Shown: positions 10,579 to 22,711 of the stretch, in pieces
Layout of the letters: each line of letters starts with the position of its first letter
Position numbering within the stretch: the stretch's first letter is position 1
Assembly: GCA_021234155.1 (NCBI GenBank)
Contig: JAJEKV010000062.1
Location: 8,695,408 to 8,759,407 of the forward strand
Direction: 5' to 3'
DNA: 64,000 nt
Origin: Isoetes taiwanensis
Taxonomy: Eukaryota > Streptophyta > Lycopodiopsida > Isoetales > Isoetaceae
The notes under the pieces: generated by a model
What the model was told of the DNA's origin: nothing
Databases searched by the model: none
The model's input: only the letters and a program-made list of their open reading frames with translations
Program-made: the position numbers and the translations under genes

Positions 10579-11283
10579 TTCTTTTATCGTCCGTGGAGGC
10601 CAATCGGCCTATGGAACCCAAATTACACGGGTGCAGCAAGCCTGTTGCTACCCGGATTAAAAAACCCCCCCTTAGGAGGGAAAAACCGTCGCAGCAACAA
10701 GCCTGCTGGCAGCTGTACAAATATACATATACACATGAATTCCCAGCACCTCAGGTAGGCGCCCGGGGGCAGAGGTGAGTCCGGAGATCCAAAACCTCTT
10801 GGAGGTAGGAGCCAAGGGATCGAACTGACGGCGTACTGAGTAGCTCGTGTAGGGGCAGACCAGGTCGCACCAAGAGAATGTAGCGAGCCTGAATCTGACT
10901 ATAGGCTGGCCAGCTCTGGAAGGCATGGCTTTCATCCTCAACAACCCCCAGCGGGCAACATTGACAAAGCCTGTCCTGGCGCGGCTCTCCAACCCACCGA
11001 CCCGTCTCAAGCCGAAGATGGTGGGCCCCTGTTCGAATGGACGCGATGATCATGCGCTTCTTCATGGGCAACTGAGAACGCAGGTAGAGCTGTGAGCCTC
11101 GAACCAGGGTGGGGTTTATGTGCTGTTTGTAGTGTGCCATCTTTACCTGTTCCAGAGCATGGTGGTCCCAGAGCTTCCCCAGGAAACAAGAGTCCAAGTA
11201 CCCCCATCAGCCTATCCCGGCCAGCGTCTGTGTGCACCTGGACGCACCTATGTGCGTCTACGTTCCAGCGCATGCAACATTAA
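10579..11283 (-). mobile_element. LINE fragment A, 3' end with ORF2 C-terminus
   Basis: The minus strand encodes the C-terminus of a non-LTR retrotransposon polyprotein. It reads RWNVDAHRCVQV in one frame and, after a shift near 11190, DSCFLGKLWDHHALEQV and HYKQHINPTL. A zinc-binding pattern follows: CQCCPLGVVEDESHAF, with Trp in place of a later Cys. The same chain of motifs appears in LINE B (about 14040-14450). Past the coding end, GTCTCC/GGCCTCC...GACGATAAAA is shared with LINE B at 13740-13760. The 5' part of the element is missing. Confidence 0.8.
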
Positions 11284-12824
11284 AATGAAAATGAGAAAAC
11301 TTCTATGCAATAAAATCTAGGTAATTTGCAAAGCATGCATGCATGCCCAAAATAATCGGAGGGAATATAAAAGCTCTACTAAGGGAGGAAAAAACATCAA
11401 GAAAATGGCTCTCCTTCGAAAATGGCTCTCCTAGCTTCACGAAGCTCCACTGCAACAAACCATAAACGTTATATATGCATGCTACCACCGAAAATGAGTA
11501 CTTACAAAAAATTAGAACGTGGAAAGATCTCACTGCTTACAATGTAATGCTGGATTTGCTCAAGCTGGATTAGAGGATTTAGAAGGGTTAGAATCACCCA
11601 TTTTGCCAAAGATTTAGTAGTAGTCCAAAGCCAACAAATCCAAAGCAAAGCAAATGCAAACCGAGTTGCAAACGATGCCGAAGTCTATTTGCCTGCATAT
11701 GAAGGAAGAAATGGGTTTTTCAATGCTTGGCTCTTTGCAAAATAGAGAACCATGGCTCCATAAACCTAAAGAAAAGATTTGTTAGTATACAAAATTTCAA
11801 GCATTTCAAGATCTTTACAGGAAACTATGTCCTGCAAGAGCTGGTTTAGCCTAGTGTTTATGCATAATTAGAAGCTACACAACAATAGAAGCTACACAAC
11901 AGGCACAAAGTACAAATCCTCAGCTTCAATGCAACAACTTTACCTTCTTGCTCTACTGAAACTTCTCTAGGCAATCCACGCTCTGCCTAGGCTGACAATG
12001 ATTGTCCTCAAATTTTTCATATTATGCTCAAGGGAAAATCCACCTCCAAGTAACTTGAAACTTCTGCATCTAAGCCTTCATTGCATGCACATCAGCCTCA
12101 AATTTTCCTCTGCATGCAAAGCAAATGCTGAAAAACTCTCCATTATTCATGTTGTACAGACTCTAGATGGGAATGGTTACCAGTGTAATTGGTTAAAATG
12201 GTTCTAAGAGCACCAGAAGTATCAAATCCTGAAATTAAAAATGGACGTGAGAAAAGTACCAAGCTTAGCATAAAGCACTAAAAAGCACAGATAATTTACT
12301 ATTGGCAAACCATAATTGAAACTCAGAAATATAACAGATATGAGAGCTTTTTGTAAGTCAGCCACAAAACATCTTTTTTGATCTTAAATCTGATCTCCAA
12401 ACATAATCCATCGGGTTTCAATTTGCTTCCTCCATCTTCAAGCTCTGAAAGAAATCATAGAAGGCAAAGGAGAAGAATGTTGAGCAAAGAAATTGGATGA
12501 AATCGTGCTTACCAAGATGCTCCAGGAGAACAATCGAATCTTTAGCTCCTGTGTTGCCTTTGCTATTATGGAGTGAGCGTTACATCACGTCTGAGAAAAC
12601 GGCTCAAACCCTAGCCCCTCAAAAAAAAACCTGGCCAAAAACAACCCGAAAAATCGTTCACAACTTAAATTAATTTTTAGCCGGATTTTGATATTCTGTT
12701 CACAAAATTTTGCTTTTTTGCCAGATTTTGATGTCTACAGGTGGCCGAAAAAAAGAGGACACCCACCCCCAAAAACATTTTAAGTAAGTAGATAAACAAA
12801 TAAACATAGATACATATGAAAAAA
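11284..12824. other. No gene seen
   Basis: AT-rich. Only short frames occur, none with a recognisable domain. GCATGCATGCATGC near 11335 is a short purine-pyrimidine alternation. Confidence 0.5.
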
Positions 12825-13110
12825 GCATCATCTGGAGGTGGAAAAAGAAAAAATAGCATCACCCAATGGTTGGGAAATTTTCTTGTATCATCTAGCGGCT
12901 GGAAAACATTTAAATATAGCATCACCTAGTGAGTGGAAAATAATTAGCATCACCCCAGTGGGTGCAAAAAACAAGAAAAAAACATCACCCAATAGGTGGA
13001 GAAAAAATTAGCATCATCCAGTGGGTGGAAATAAGGAACAACATCACTTAGCGGGCGGAGAAATTATAACATACCCAACGGGTGAAACATAAAATCAACC
13101 AACAGGTTTA
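12825..13110. repeat. Degenerate tandem array with ACCCA..TGGGT dyads
   Basis: About eight units of 33-45 bp share the core GCATCACCCA-n-GTGGGTGGAAAA. Each core can pair with itself (ACCCA with TGGGT). Units start near 12825, 12858, 12885, 12919, 12948, 12983, 13010 and 13040. The spacers are A-rich. Confidence 0.75.
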
Positions 13111-14039
13111 CCAATAGGAATATCAACAAAAAAATTGACAAATGATGATACAAGAAAGGGAAGGGAGGCCCAACGGCCAAGAAGGAACACTGCTGTGAGA
13201 AGACGTCGATAACTAGCGAAGTGAAAAGATACTACTTAAATAGATCATTCTTCCCTTCCCAGAATCTCAATTTGATGGCTCATATCGATTGCATTTGTCA
13301 TTACAATTTGTCATTGACATTTTCAAGTATAGATTCTAATTTGTGCCATTCTGAATTTCATTTATAGAAATAATCTGTTACTGGTGCTAAGACTTATTCT
13401 ATCCAATAGCAATATTGTTGTGACATCAAAGATCTTTTTAAGGCTTGCGTCTATCTTTCAAAGGGTTATATATCTTCAAAAGTTCATTATTTTTTTTCCA
13501 TTACTGACATATATTGCGGTGGCATTTTTACCTTTATGCAAACGGAATACAATAACCTAACCGTATTCTATGAGAGAAAAACATAGATATATGTATAGCA
13601 GAAGTTTATTAAGGGGACCCTTCAAATAAACTTTATCCTTTAACGTAAATGTGCTTGCAAAAAATTACAAAAGTCTCAAAAGATAAATGTTGTAGATGAT
13701 AAAATTTAATGCCTTTGCTTTGTAAGAATTGAATTGAATTGATTTTTATCGTCTGCGGAGACCAATTGACCTATGGGACCCAAACAAGAAATACGGCAAG
13801 TGTATTACTACTAGGATTAAAGAACTTCTGCCTCGGAGGTTTTTCGAGGGAAAAACATTGGCAATAATAGGTATGCTGAGAGACTGTACAATGATATATT
13901 ACAATGGTACATTATGATGTATGTCAGTGCCTCGTCTGAGAACATAAGTAAGTGCGTGCATCCATGATGTCCTGGAGATAATATCCTTATCGAACTCACT
14001 GACATTGTATTCATTGTGCATGCAGCTGCTGGTTAGGCA

Positions 14040-15330
14040 AGATCAACTCAGCATAGCTGACGCGAATGTGACTAAATGCCGGACAATGCTGCAGAGTGTG
14101 GCGCTCATCTTCAATAACACCATGCTGGCAACACAAATATAGTCTATTCTCACGTGCCTCCCGAGCCCATCTGTACATCTCAATTCACAAGCGATGTGCA
14201 CCTGTGTGAATAGAAGCTATCAATCTGCGTTTTTCTAATGGCAAATGTGTAAGGAGATAGCACTGTAGACCCATGTAAGCGTGGGGTTGATATGGAGCTT
14301 ATAGTGCGCTGTCCTAATATGTTCAAGGGCACCAGTATCTAAAAGCTTGCTGAGGAAGCAAGCATCTAGGTATTGTCGCAGCTGATGGTGGTCCTCTTCA
14401 GTTTCAACCTGGATGCACCTATGCTCTTGTACATTCCATCTGGAGAACCGCTATGTTCGCCTCTCCTTCCAGCGTGCTTGAGGTGCTGTGGATACATGGC
14501 CACAATATAAGCCAGGTTAGGGAGATGTACATTGCCCATACCGGCTACCTTCTGGAAGTAAATAATATAGTGGTCAAGTGTGGCCCGCTGAAGAGGCAAG
14601 AAACATGACTCTTGTAAATGGATCTGATATCCCGTTCGTGCTTCCTATCAAGCCAGCCCGCCTCATCCTACCATTCATAAGCCGTAGGTTACTCCCCCGG
14701 ATCACACAGAATGCGTACCCCGTTCGGGATTTCACTTTGAGCATCCATGCCAAAAAAGCTTTCTGTACCTACTCCAATTCATTCCATGTGGTCGGGGATA
14801 TGATCGGACCCCAGACTTTGGCCCCATATAGAAGAAGGGGTTCCACCAAAACCTTGAAGAAGTGTGACAGATGGGGCCAGTCATACATCTCTACTTTGTA
14901 GCTGTTATTCTGCATTGCATAAAGTGCCTTCCAATCCGCAGTCACTCGTAACCGAATGGGTGTGTCCCAGTACGTGATAGTAGGGAACTCTATGCTCAGG
15001 TACTTGTAAGTGTGCGCTACTTCCACATTTTGCCCCTGATAAATGAAGGAGTGAAGCCTTGGCTAGCATGAAGATGTGACAAGCAAGACCTTAGTTTTGG
15101 CCAAATTGACCCTCATTCCAGTGGCCCGATAGAAAGTATCCAGGGCATGTAAGTGTTCCTACATGGCCTCCGGGGTGTGGGCTAAGAGGTCTATATCATC
15201 TGAGTAAATGAGCTTCCTAATGATCTGGTGCACAAACTGAGCTCCGTCACCCCCGTGATCAGCAAGTCACCCCTCCAATTGGTCAATGTAGAGGCCAAAC
15301 AATGTTGGGAAGAGCAGGCATCTCTAGCGG
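14040..15330 (-). pseudogene. LINE B reverse transcriptase and C-terminal zinc region
   Basis: The active-site strand reads KLIYSDDIDLLAHTPEAM, with the YSDD core at 15195-15206 (normally YADD). The next segment reads ATGMRVNLAKTKVLLVTSS, the usual strand after the catalytic loop of plant LINEs. Further on are RWNVQEHRCIQV and a Cys/His cluster CCQHGVIEDERH followed by a CPAF segment. The reading frame is broken by stops throughout. The role in an intact element is target-primed reverse transcription. Confidence 0.8.
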
Positions 15331-16479
15331 ATACCAATACTACTGTGGACAGGTTGTCATGTCGGTGTCAGTTGGCCGGAACATGTCTCATAGAGTCTGG
15401 ATAGAGTCTGTATACTGCATTTTGCAAGTCCTTAGGGGCTCCCAACTGTCTTAGTCTTTCCCACAACTTTTCTTGAGGTACAGTGTCAAAGACCTTTGCA
15501 AAGTCGACAAAGCAGCATTAGAGATCCTGGCGGCCGTTCTTGCTATCCTCAACCAAGGGCCAGAGTGTAAATACATGGTCAATGATAGAGTGTCGGGACC
15601 TGAATCCAGCCTGTATGAGCGCTCACACTTCTGCCTCCTCCCCCACATCGTCAATTGCTGCTCAAAAATGCTGGCCATTAGGGGCCATTAGTTTTGCAAA
15701 GACTAGTGAACTGACCATGATTGTCCTATAGTTGGTTGGGCTGTGTGGGTCTCCTGCCTTATAGATGGGAACGACCCTGCTAGTGGTCCATTGTTGGAAA
15801 AATCCTTCCTATAATGCCAGTCAGGATGGGCACTGTCGGTGGTCTCGCCAATTTGAGCAGCTCTGCTTGCATGCCATCCAAGTCTGCTGCCATGCCATTG
15901 ATAAGACACTGCAAGCCCTGAGTGACATTTGCCTCTGTGATTTCCAAGACTGGGCCCCTTTATGGAGGTACCTTTGCCTGGACCCCAGGAGAATCATAGA
16001 GCTAGTGCAAGTATTGCATCCATTGGTCTGGGCTGATTTTTCTTGCAAGTTGCGGAGGTTTTCTCAGCGCCTTTCTCCAGAATATCCTGGGATGCCTCTC
16101 TAAGAGGTAAAATATTTTCCTCTGATGCTTTGCAAGGTATCTGGCTTTCTTTCCTTTCACGAAAAGACAGTACTGTCTGATCGCGAGGGGGCACAGTGCA
16201 GGTTCAGTGACCTGTTAAAGCCAGCGCTTGAGCTCCCTACATTCAGCATCAAACCACTGGTTATGGGGAAGGTTGTAGTTTCTGAGGTTCTCTGTAGGTG
16301 GCTTCTACCAAAGCATCTCTCTACGGCAATCATAAGCACTGTGATCGACTGGCCAGTCTGTTGCTGTAGCATGAGGAGCTGCAAAATTCTTGCTAGGTTA
16401 GTTACTACCATCTAGACATAAGTCACTGCACATTCGTAATCTAGTTGCAGCTGAGGCAAGCAGGGGGTTGGGTCATATG

Positions 16480-17010
16480 TAGTCCGAGCAGACTGCCAAT
16501 CCATTTTGAGAAAAAGTGGTTGGTGATCCGATCAGTCTTTTCATCTCTGTTTTCTGTGCCTACTCGGAGCTGAGCGACGAGGTACAGATCTTATTCAGCC
16601 ACCAGCACATAAACCACGATACTGGAGCCACCTCCCTGATTTTCCTACCTGCAGGTGTAGCTGGCAGATAGCGGCCATTGTGCCAAACCATTGTAGATGA
16701 CTAAGTCAAAGATGTTGCACATCTGAAGCAATTGATGACCATGTCATGTGATCTGATGGAGGTCGTCTGTTGATGTTCGTGGCCAAGCAGTCTCTGCAGG
16801 GCAGAGCTGCAGTACATCTTCTGGCAACGGATCAAACTTCGTGAGGTGTAATGTTCCCATGCGTGCATTGAAGTCTCCTAGCAGCATAACTCTGCCCAAC
16901 TGCCTGTACAACTATACGTCATCAAATAGATCAATATACGGATCCATCCTATCCACATCTGTGTTGTAGCGGTAGAAGTTGGACTCTGCGTGTGGAAAGT
17001 AGCATGCTCT
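16480..17010 (-). pseudogene. LINE B AP-endonuclease-like domain
   Basis: The minus strand gives ACYFPHAESNFYRYNTDVDR, then RVMLLGDFNARMG (around 16860-16895). GDFNA is the conserved motif of the exonuclease-endonuclease-phosphatase fold that nicks target DNA. The final catalytic motif, normally SDHxPL, appears altered to TNH near 16515. Stops interrupt the frame. Confidence 0.75.
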
Positions 17011-17040
17011 AAGAAAAAAGTTGTCGCCACTGTGTTTTTG

Positions 17041-17740
17041 CACTCGGAATAAAGGAAGTCAAAGTGTTTCCAATATAAATCTCCTTCCTTGAGGACGTTG
17101 ATGAGTCAAAATAAAAAAAGGTGTTTTCACATTGTGGGTTGATGGCGTCGGTTTTCACAATGGGCCATATTTTCTTGTGCCACTCTCTTAATCTAGCTTC
17201 AAAGGGAATCTTGCTTACCTACCAGGGAAAAGGTTCCCTAATATCATTCCTCAATACATCCCAAAGATTTCTATGAAGGGAAACCAAAAGCAATGGTTGT
17301 AATTAAATACAAACGCTTTACAACGTAGCCTATTCTCCTTTCACTTTCCTGCTGCAAGTCTATCAAGAAAACAAACAAGGCAAAAGATGTATAACACTCA
17401 TTAACATGTATAGCAAATGTGCACAATCTGAGAATGCATATGTTGTATCTAGTAAAATGCATGAGAGGCAGCTGCTGCCATGAACTTCCGTAATTTCTGT
17501 GCATGCATGATAGGGAAGAAGAGATAAGGCATTCACTCTTTTTTTAAATTGCAGCTAGAGGGAGTTATGCCAAATCAATTAACCTTTAGCATCATGTTTT
17601 TTGCACGCAGCCATGGTGGGCTAGTGGATAATGGATGCCATCTTTGTCTGTCTATGAATATCATCATTGCATGTTGAACCTTGTGGTTGAACGGATCTAT
17701 ATATTTGATGAATAGCATTCCTTAACAACCTGGCCCTCAA
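17041..17740. other. No gene seen
   Basis: AT-rich interval between LINE B and the hairpin/tandem block. No domain, splice pattern or repeat is recognised. Confidence 0.5.
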
Positions 17741-17903
17741 GTTCTAATGCTGAGATCAGATCTCAGCCGTTGGTTGCGGTGGTGTTACCCACCAGTAACA
17801 CCTTAAAAAGGGCATAAACACCTAGTTTGTTATGCGAAATGGCCATAAACACCTAGCTTGTGATGAAAACCACCATAAAACTCTCGGGCCCAGGTTGTTA
17901 AGG

Positions 17904-17986
17904 CGAACTCGGGTGTTATGCCCTACTATCACAAACTCGGGCCTCCGGCCCTCGTTTGTTATAATAGGGCATAACACCCTCGTTCC
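17904..17986. repeat. Inverted repeat, arms of about 40 bp
   Basis: The left arm contains GGGTGTTATGCCCTACTATC and the right arm its near-complement GTTATAATAGGGCATAACAC. They flank a four-base centre at 17943-17947. A strong hairpin is expected. The motifs TAACACC and CATAAACACC also recur at 17785-17870, as if several MITE ends lay together. Confidence 0.8.
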
Positions 17987-18424
17987 ACGGTGTCATCCCT
18001 CTCATTTCAATGTAATGGGGCGCCATGGATACGCCTTATGGAGAGCATTGCAGTCTGATGTAATTCCATGTCATAAATCAAAATGACAAACAAATGTAGA
18101 CATGGCGCAAACTACAATAAATTTTTTTGCAACAAAATATTTGCAGCAAGGATGGCTTAATGGGGCTATTAAACCCATCAAAAGAGGCCCTCGTTTGTTA
18201 TAATAGGGCATAACACCCTCGTTCCAAGGTGTTATCCCTCTCATTTCAATGTAATGGGGCGCCATGGATACGTCTTATGGAGAGAATTGCAGTGTGATGT
18301 AATTCCATGTCCTAAATCAAAATGACAAACAAATGTAGACAAGGCGCAAATTACAATAAAAAATTTTGCAACAAAATATTTGCAGCAAGACTGGCTTAAT
18401 GGGACTATTAAACCCATCAAAAGA
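17947..18424. repeat. Tandem duplication, 239-bp period
   Basis: Two copies (17947-18185 and 18186-18424) start GGCCCTCGTTTGTTATAATA and end AAACCCATCAAAAGA. They differ by scattered substitutions. The first copy includes the right arm of the hairpin, so the duplication happened after that arm existed. Confidence 0.92.
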
Positions 18425-18425
18425 C

Positions 18426-21332
18426 TTTGATTAGGGTAATTTACTTTTTAACTTCATAATCAACTTCTGGCTCGCATGTCCTTCAGCGTCTTTAGTGACC
18501 TGTTCGAGTTCCAAAAATGACCGCCCTCCCATGGTTTCAGAGATCGTCTCCCATATTCGGCATCTGCTTCTGTACAAGAATAAGGTGAAGGGTGGAGGAG
18601 TCGCGAGTGCGGTGGTTTGATGTTTTTCTTTGCTTTCGTCTACAACTGAAGGCTCGTTTTTCATTATTTGCTTCATTCTTGAAATCGTTGCTTCTTCCAA
18701 TGTCAGCTCCTCCTCAGTAAGTAGTGGCTTAGATTATCAATTTTCTTGCATTGGAGGTTTGAATCCATGTATGTGATCTGTGCATATTGGAGTATGTACT
18801 AAACTGCCAGCTCCATAGAGGGTTTAGTTCTGCATTTTAGTTTAGTGCATTTATATGTTCTGACCATATGATCTGATCGATTGCATATGTGTATGTTTCC
18901 GGATGATATAAACCAGAGCTTGCTTTTGCATACCTAACTATAATATGCTTTGTGCTGCATCTTTTGTCCAGTCCGTGCCAGAATTTACTGAGTTCCTCAA
19001 GACTTCAAAATGATCTACTCTCCACAGTACTAAAAGTAAATGAGCGAAATGAACGCCAATGATTTCTGAAATGTGCCTCTACGAACCTGTGCCATATCAT
19101 CATTTTTTTCTTGTCTAAACAATTGTGTAGCAGAGGCTAGACTGATTGCTTATTTTCGAGATTAGAAAAAATCTTTTGTCATTTCTTTTTCTTTTCTTTC
19201 TTACTCAGGCATAAGATGCAGCGTGATTCTGGCAGGACCCCTTTAGTTATACTTGAAAGGGTAGTAGATGAAGCTTTATTCGAACAGCAGCAGCAGCAGG
19301 TGGCTCAAGTCTTGGCAACGATGGCTCAAGCTACTATATATCCATTACCAAGTGGAATAGCGCCAGTGCCTCTTAATGATGTGGGTACAGGTATTTACAG
19401 GACAGACAGTATACAAGATGCTCATGCGTTTGCAGCTATCCTGCGGGCGCATTTTGACGCTGCAGGTCTTAGTATGCGTATTCTTGTGGCAAACGCAAGT
19501 AAACTGCTAGTTTATTAGCCTGACATTATTGGCATACATGTCAATAAGTTTTGTAATTGATTTCAAAAGGTTATTCAATGACGAGCATAGAGCTGAAGAA
19601 GATTATATACAAGTAGGATCGTTGCCACAGATCTGGTCTTTTGCTTGCGGGATATGCCTCATCATTTTTGCAATTTGTGGTGCCGTGGAAAAAGAAGATG
19701 AAAACTTATTTATTTTTTGTTGCATCTATCTGTTCAGATTGAATATTACGGCCCTGCAGTAAAGTGTGGCATTTTCATTCTTGTAACTGTTGATTTAGTT
19801 ATTGAAAAAGGATGGAGATAACGCCAAATGCAAATGCTCCACTACAATTGCTGCTTCAATCTTACTCAGATAAGGAAAAAACATGTAAACCACATTGGTA
19901 AAAGCGTCCTTAAAATAACAACATAAACCTGATAACATCCATATGTCTTGCATTTGAAAGCGATGATTTTCAAAGCTTTGTAACTGCCAATTTAAAAACA
20001 AAGCAGGAATTCCTAGGAACTCATTTGTGTATGCGGGCAGTAGTCTGCACTTACAACTTTCTAGCTGAAAGCTTTGCATATTTTAGTCTCATGGGGTCTT
20101 TCTTCTCCCCACAGTTGCTGCAGCGCAAAATACTACCCCCTTTCGACGTATGGGGCACCTACCTAGCAAAATGTTCCTTCGATGATGATCACGTATGGGA
20201 CACCTACCTAGCACAATGTTCCCTTGATGATGGTTTGTGTGTTGTGGCATCCTTTCTTACGTTAGACCTGATCAGGAATCTGTGTCAAAAGCGCATTAGT
20301 TCACCAAGTCTCTTCAATGTAACCACGCAGCCACTTACAGTCTGCTCGATCATTTCCTTCTTTTTCTATATTGCCTTCTCTTGCACAGGCTTCTAAAATG
20401 CTCAAAAATGTGCCTCCTAGGCATTACTAGGTTTGCTTTGTTTGAATATACAGGAAATTGAGTCCATGAGAACTACCATCAATGCAGCCAAATTTCAATC
20501 TACGTAGTAGTGCTAAAGACAAGTGTCCAATTGAAGCTGACATAGAATATTTTGGCAAAATACACATCAGAACAACTTCATAGCGTTTGAGGCTTCTAAG
20601 CTTGTTGACCTGTTGCTACATCATTTATAGCTTAGTTGCTGCTTAAGTATGATAGTAGAATATGATCTACTAAAGAGTCCAGGGACGGGGAAAAGTTTTT
20701 ACCGGTGGTGAGATAGAAGATATCACAAGCTTTCAAGGAAACAAAGTTGAAGAATGTATCTGCTGCAGACAAGATACATTTGCCTTTTGATCACAAAATA
20801 ACTGAATGTTTCTGTATATAGGTTGTTGCCGAAGTGTACTTTGGCCATAGTTTAGGACCTTATTTGAATGATATGAAAATACTTAGGTTCACATGGAAAA
20901 ATGGATCTGTTATCTACAAGAATATTTGGAAGGTCCACACAAGAAAAATTACACATACCCATTCATGCTTACTGACGCTCCCCTGTATGGCTGTAATTGC
21001 CTGATGTTTAGTGCTTACTTTGTCTGATATTGATGGATTGTTGCACAGCTCATTATTTGGAACACCATAGGAGGCAAGAATTTGGATTTCAAATACCTCT
21101 AGATATTGGCTACTTGAGCAATGTCAAGCTGAGGTAGATGATTCCTGAAGAGGTACAATATTCAGAGGTTTTGCAATTTTTCAATAGACTGTTATACAAC
21201 TAGGTTTAGGCGTATGGGCAGAGAAGAGTTCTCTGTCTGGACAGTTACTACTGCTTTAATTAGAGTGAAGATGGGAAGGCTGAATACTGGTTGTGTAGTA
21301 ATTGAACTAAGTTTATGAAAATGGATCATGCA
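18426..21332 (+). other. Possible exon at 19210-19510; otherwise unassigned
   Basis: A 101-codon frame (ATG at 19216, stop at 19518) follows CTTACTCAG, a good splice acceptor, and reaches a possible donor GCAA/GTAAAC at about 19498. It contains EQQQQQVAQVLATMAQ, TGIYRTDSIQDAHAF and ILRAHFDAAGLSMRILV. The amphipathic composition looks protein-like, but I recognise no family. CTCA/GTAAGT near 18716 could end a non-coding first exon. No other clear exon was found before the Copia element at 21338. Confidence 0.3.
20146..20235. repeat. Direct repeat, 45-bp period
   Basis: ACGTATGGGGCACCTACCTA at 20146 recurs as ACGTATGGGACACCTACCTA at 20191. Both copies continue GCA(A/C)AATGTTCC. Confidence 0.88.
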
Positions 21333-21337
21333 GATAA

Positions 21338-21536
21338 TGTTAGAAATATGAGACACACAAAACTTTTCCCACAAGACAAGATCATGTTTCATTCATATGA
21401 GATACATATTTATACATCAATATGCGCCACAATTAGGCTAGTGCCACAATAGGCAAGAGTGCTATATGTGAAACATGTGCCATATATGGCAAAAGGTAAA
21501 GGTGCAATATCTCCTATAGAAAGGAGATTCCAAACA
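21338..21536 (-). repeat. Copia 1, 3' LTR
   Basis: Runs from TGTTAGAAATATGAG to GATTCCAAACA in plus-strand reading. It matches 25644-25842 except for one C/T difference in the run AACTTTTCCCAC versus AACTTTTTCCAC. Confidence 0.95.
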
Positions 21537-21550
21537 CCCTCCCTGCAACT
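21537..21550 (-). promoter_or_regulatory. Copia 1 polypurine tract
   Basis: On the minus strand AGTTGCAGGGAGGG abuts the 3' LTR. It is the expected primer for plus-strand DNA synthesis. Confidence 0.75.
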
Positions 21551-21690
21551 TTAGCCTTTTGAACAAAATAATTGTATCTCATATTTTAAGATGCCTCCAA
21601 CCATCCCTCCTTGCATCTTTAATCTAGTGCTTGGATCAAAAAAACCTTTTGTGGGTTAAAAGGAAAAAACCCAAGCACTTTCAGAACAAC

Positions 21691-22570
21691 TCAAGTAACA
21701 ACAAAAGATTCAACAATTCCAAGAGCTGCTTTGCACATCTCTTGTTTCTGAAGTCCTAATGCTTTGGTGAAGATGTCAGCAACCATCGTTGGCGTTGGAC
21801 AATATTTAAGCACAATAGTCTTCTTTCGTACTTCCAACTTGATATAATGATAGTGTAGCTCAATATGTTTAGATTTAGAATGGAAAACCTCATCTTTTGT
21901 TAATGCAATCGTACTTTGATTCACACATGAGTAGAGTAGGCTCCACCTGAGTTTAATGCAAACAATCCATCAACCGCCGCAACCAAACCAATTCTCTGCT
22001 GGCAAACTGATGCAGCAACATACTCCGCTTCTATGGTGGAAACAGAAACACATCGTTGCATATCAGGACAACTACCCCAATCAGCATCTGCATAGCTTAG
22101 CAAAGTCAATATATCAACATCATTCTGCTTTGTGTACAACAATAAACCACAGGTAGAAGTGCCTTTCAAGTATCTCAAAACCCTTTTAGCAGCAGTCCAA
22201 TAAACCTGTCCAGGATTGGTCATGAATTGAACAAGGGTATTAGCAACATAACTAATATCAGGGCGAGTTGCATTGGCGGAATACATCAATGCACCAACCA
22301 AACTAGCATAGGGACATTTTTTCATTTGCAATCTGCAAGGACTTTGTTTTTGAGAAAGTTTGGAATATCTGGAACTAGCAACAAGAGGAGTACTTTCTGA
22401 TTTTGCTTCAAGGAGGCCAAACTTTTCAATGAGCGCAGAGATATATGTGCATGAGTGAATTGCACCCAAGTCTACCATCTCAAAAGCTGCAGATAATAAA
22501 ACTTTCATGCGATGTAAGTAGGGTAAATCATTGCAAACAAAAAATGTATCATCGACATATAAGGCAATGA
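21691..22570 (-). pseudogene. Copia 1 reverse transcriptase end and RNase H
   Basis: The minus strand reads FIALYVDDTFFVCNDLPYLH, with the YVDD catalytic core near 22545-22556. It continues in frame to the RNase H part with RPDISYVANTLVQFM, AAKRVLRYLKGT and YADADWGSCPD. A shift then leads to the final segment SKHIELHYHYIK and VADIFTKALG (21691-21924). The reverse transcriptase ahead of YVDD is missing, so the protein cannot be functional. Confidence 0.88.
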
Positions 22571-22711
22571 AAACATAATAAGACCCTTCTCCTTTTGAAG
22601 TAAATATTCAAATCATTCACACTAGAAAGGAATCCAGAAACCAAGTCCTCTTGTCCAAGTGTTCTAATGTTAGAGCATCCTCCATAGAAATTGGATCATG
22701 AGTCAGATATT

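Larger units (their letters stand above)
13735..17040 (-). mobile_element. LINE B, non-LTR retrotransposon, 5'-truncated
   Basis: Order on the minus strand: endonuclease (about 17010-16500), a long linker, reverse transcriptase (about 15330-15080), C-terminal zinc region (about 14450-14040) and a 3' untranslated part ending in GATAAAAATC plus an (AATTC)n tail at 13725-13745. It belongs to the same family as LINE A, judged by the shared C-terminal motifs and 3' end. Multiple stops and shifts are present. The right boundary is uncertain: recognisable coding stops near 17010. Confidence 0.82.

Noticed and set aside
12825-13110. CRISPR-like array
   Set aside because: The repeats are degenerate, the spacing is uneven, spacers are A-rich and similar, and the DNA is a plant nuclear sequence without cas genes.
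18431-18700. 89-codon minus-strand frame as a gene
   Set aside because: No family resemblance, and the opposite strand offers an equally plausible non-coding exon ending in GTAAGT.
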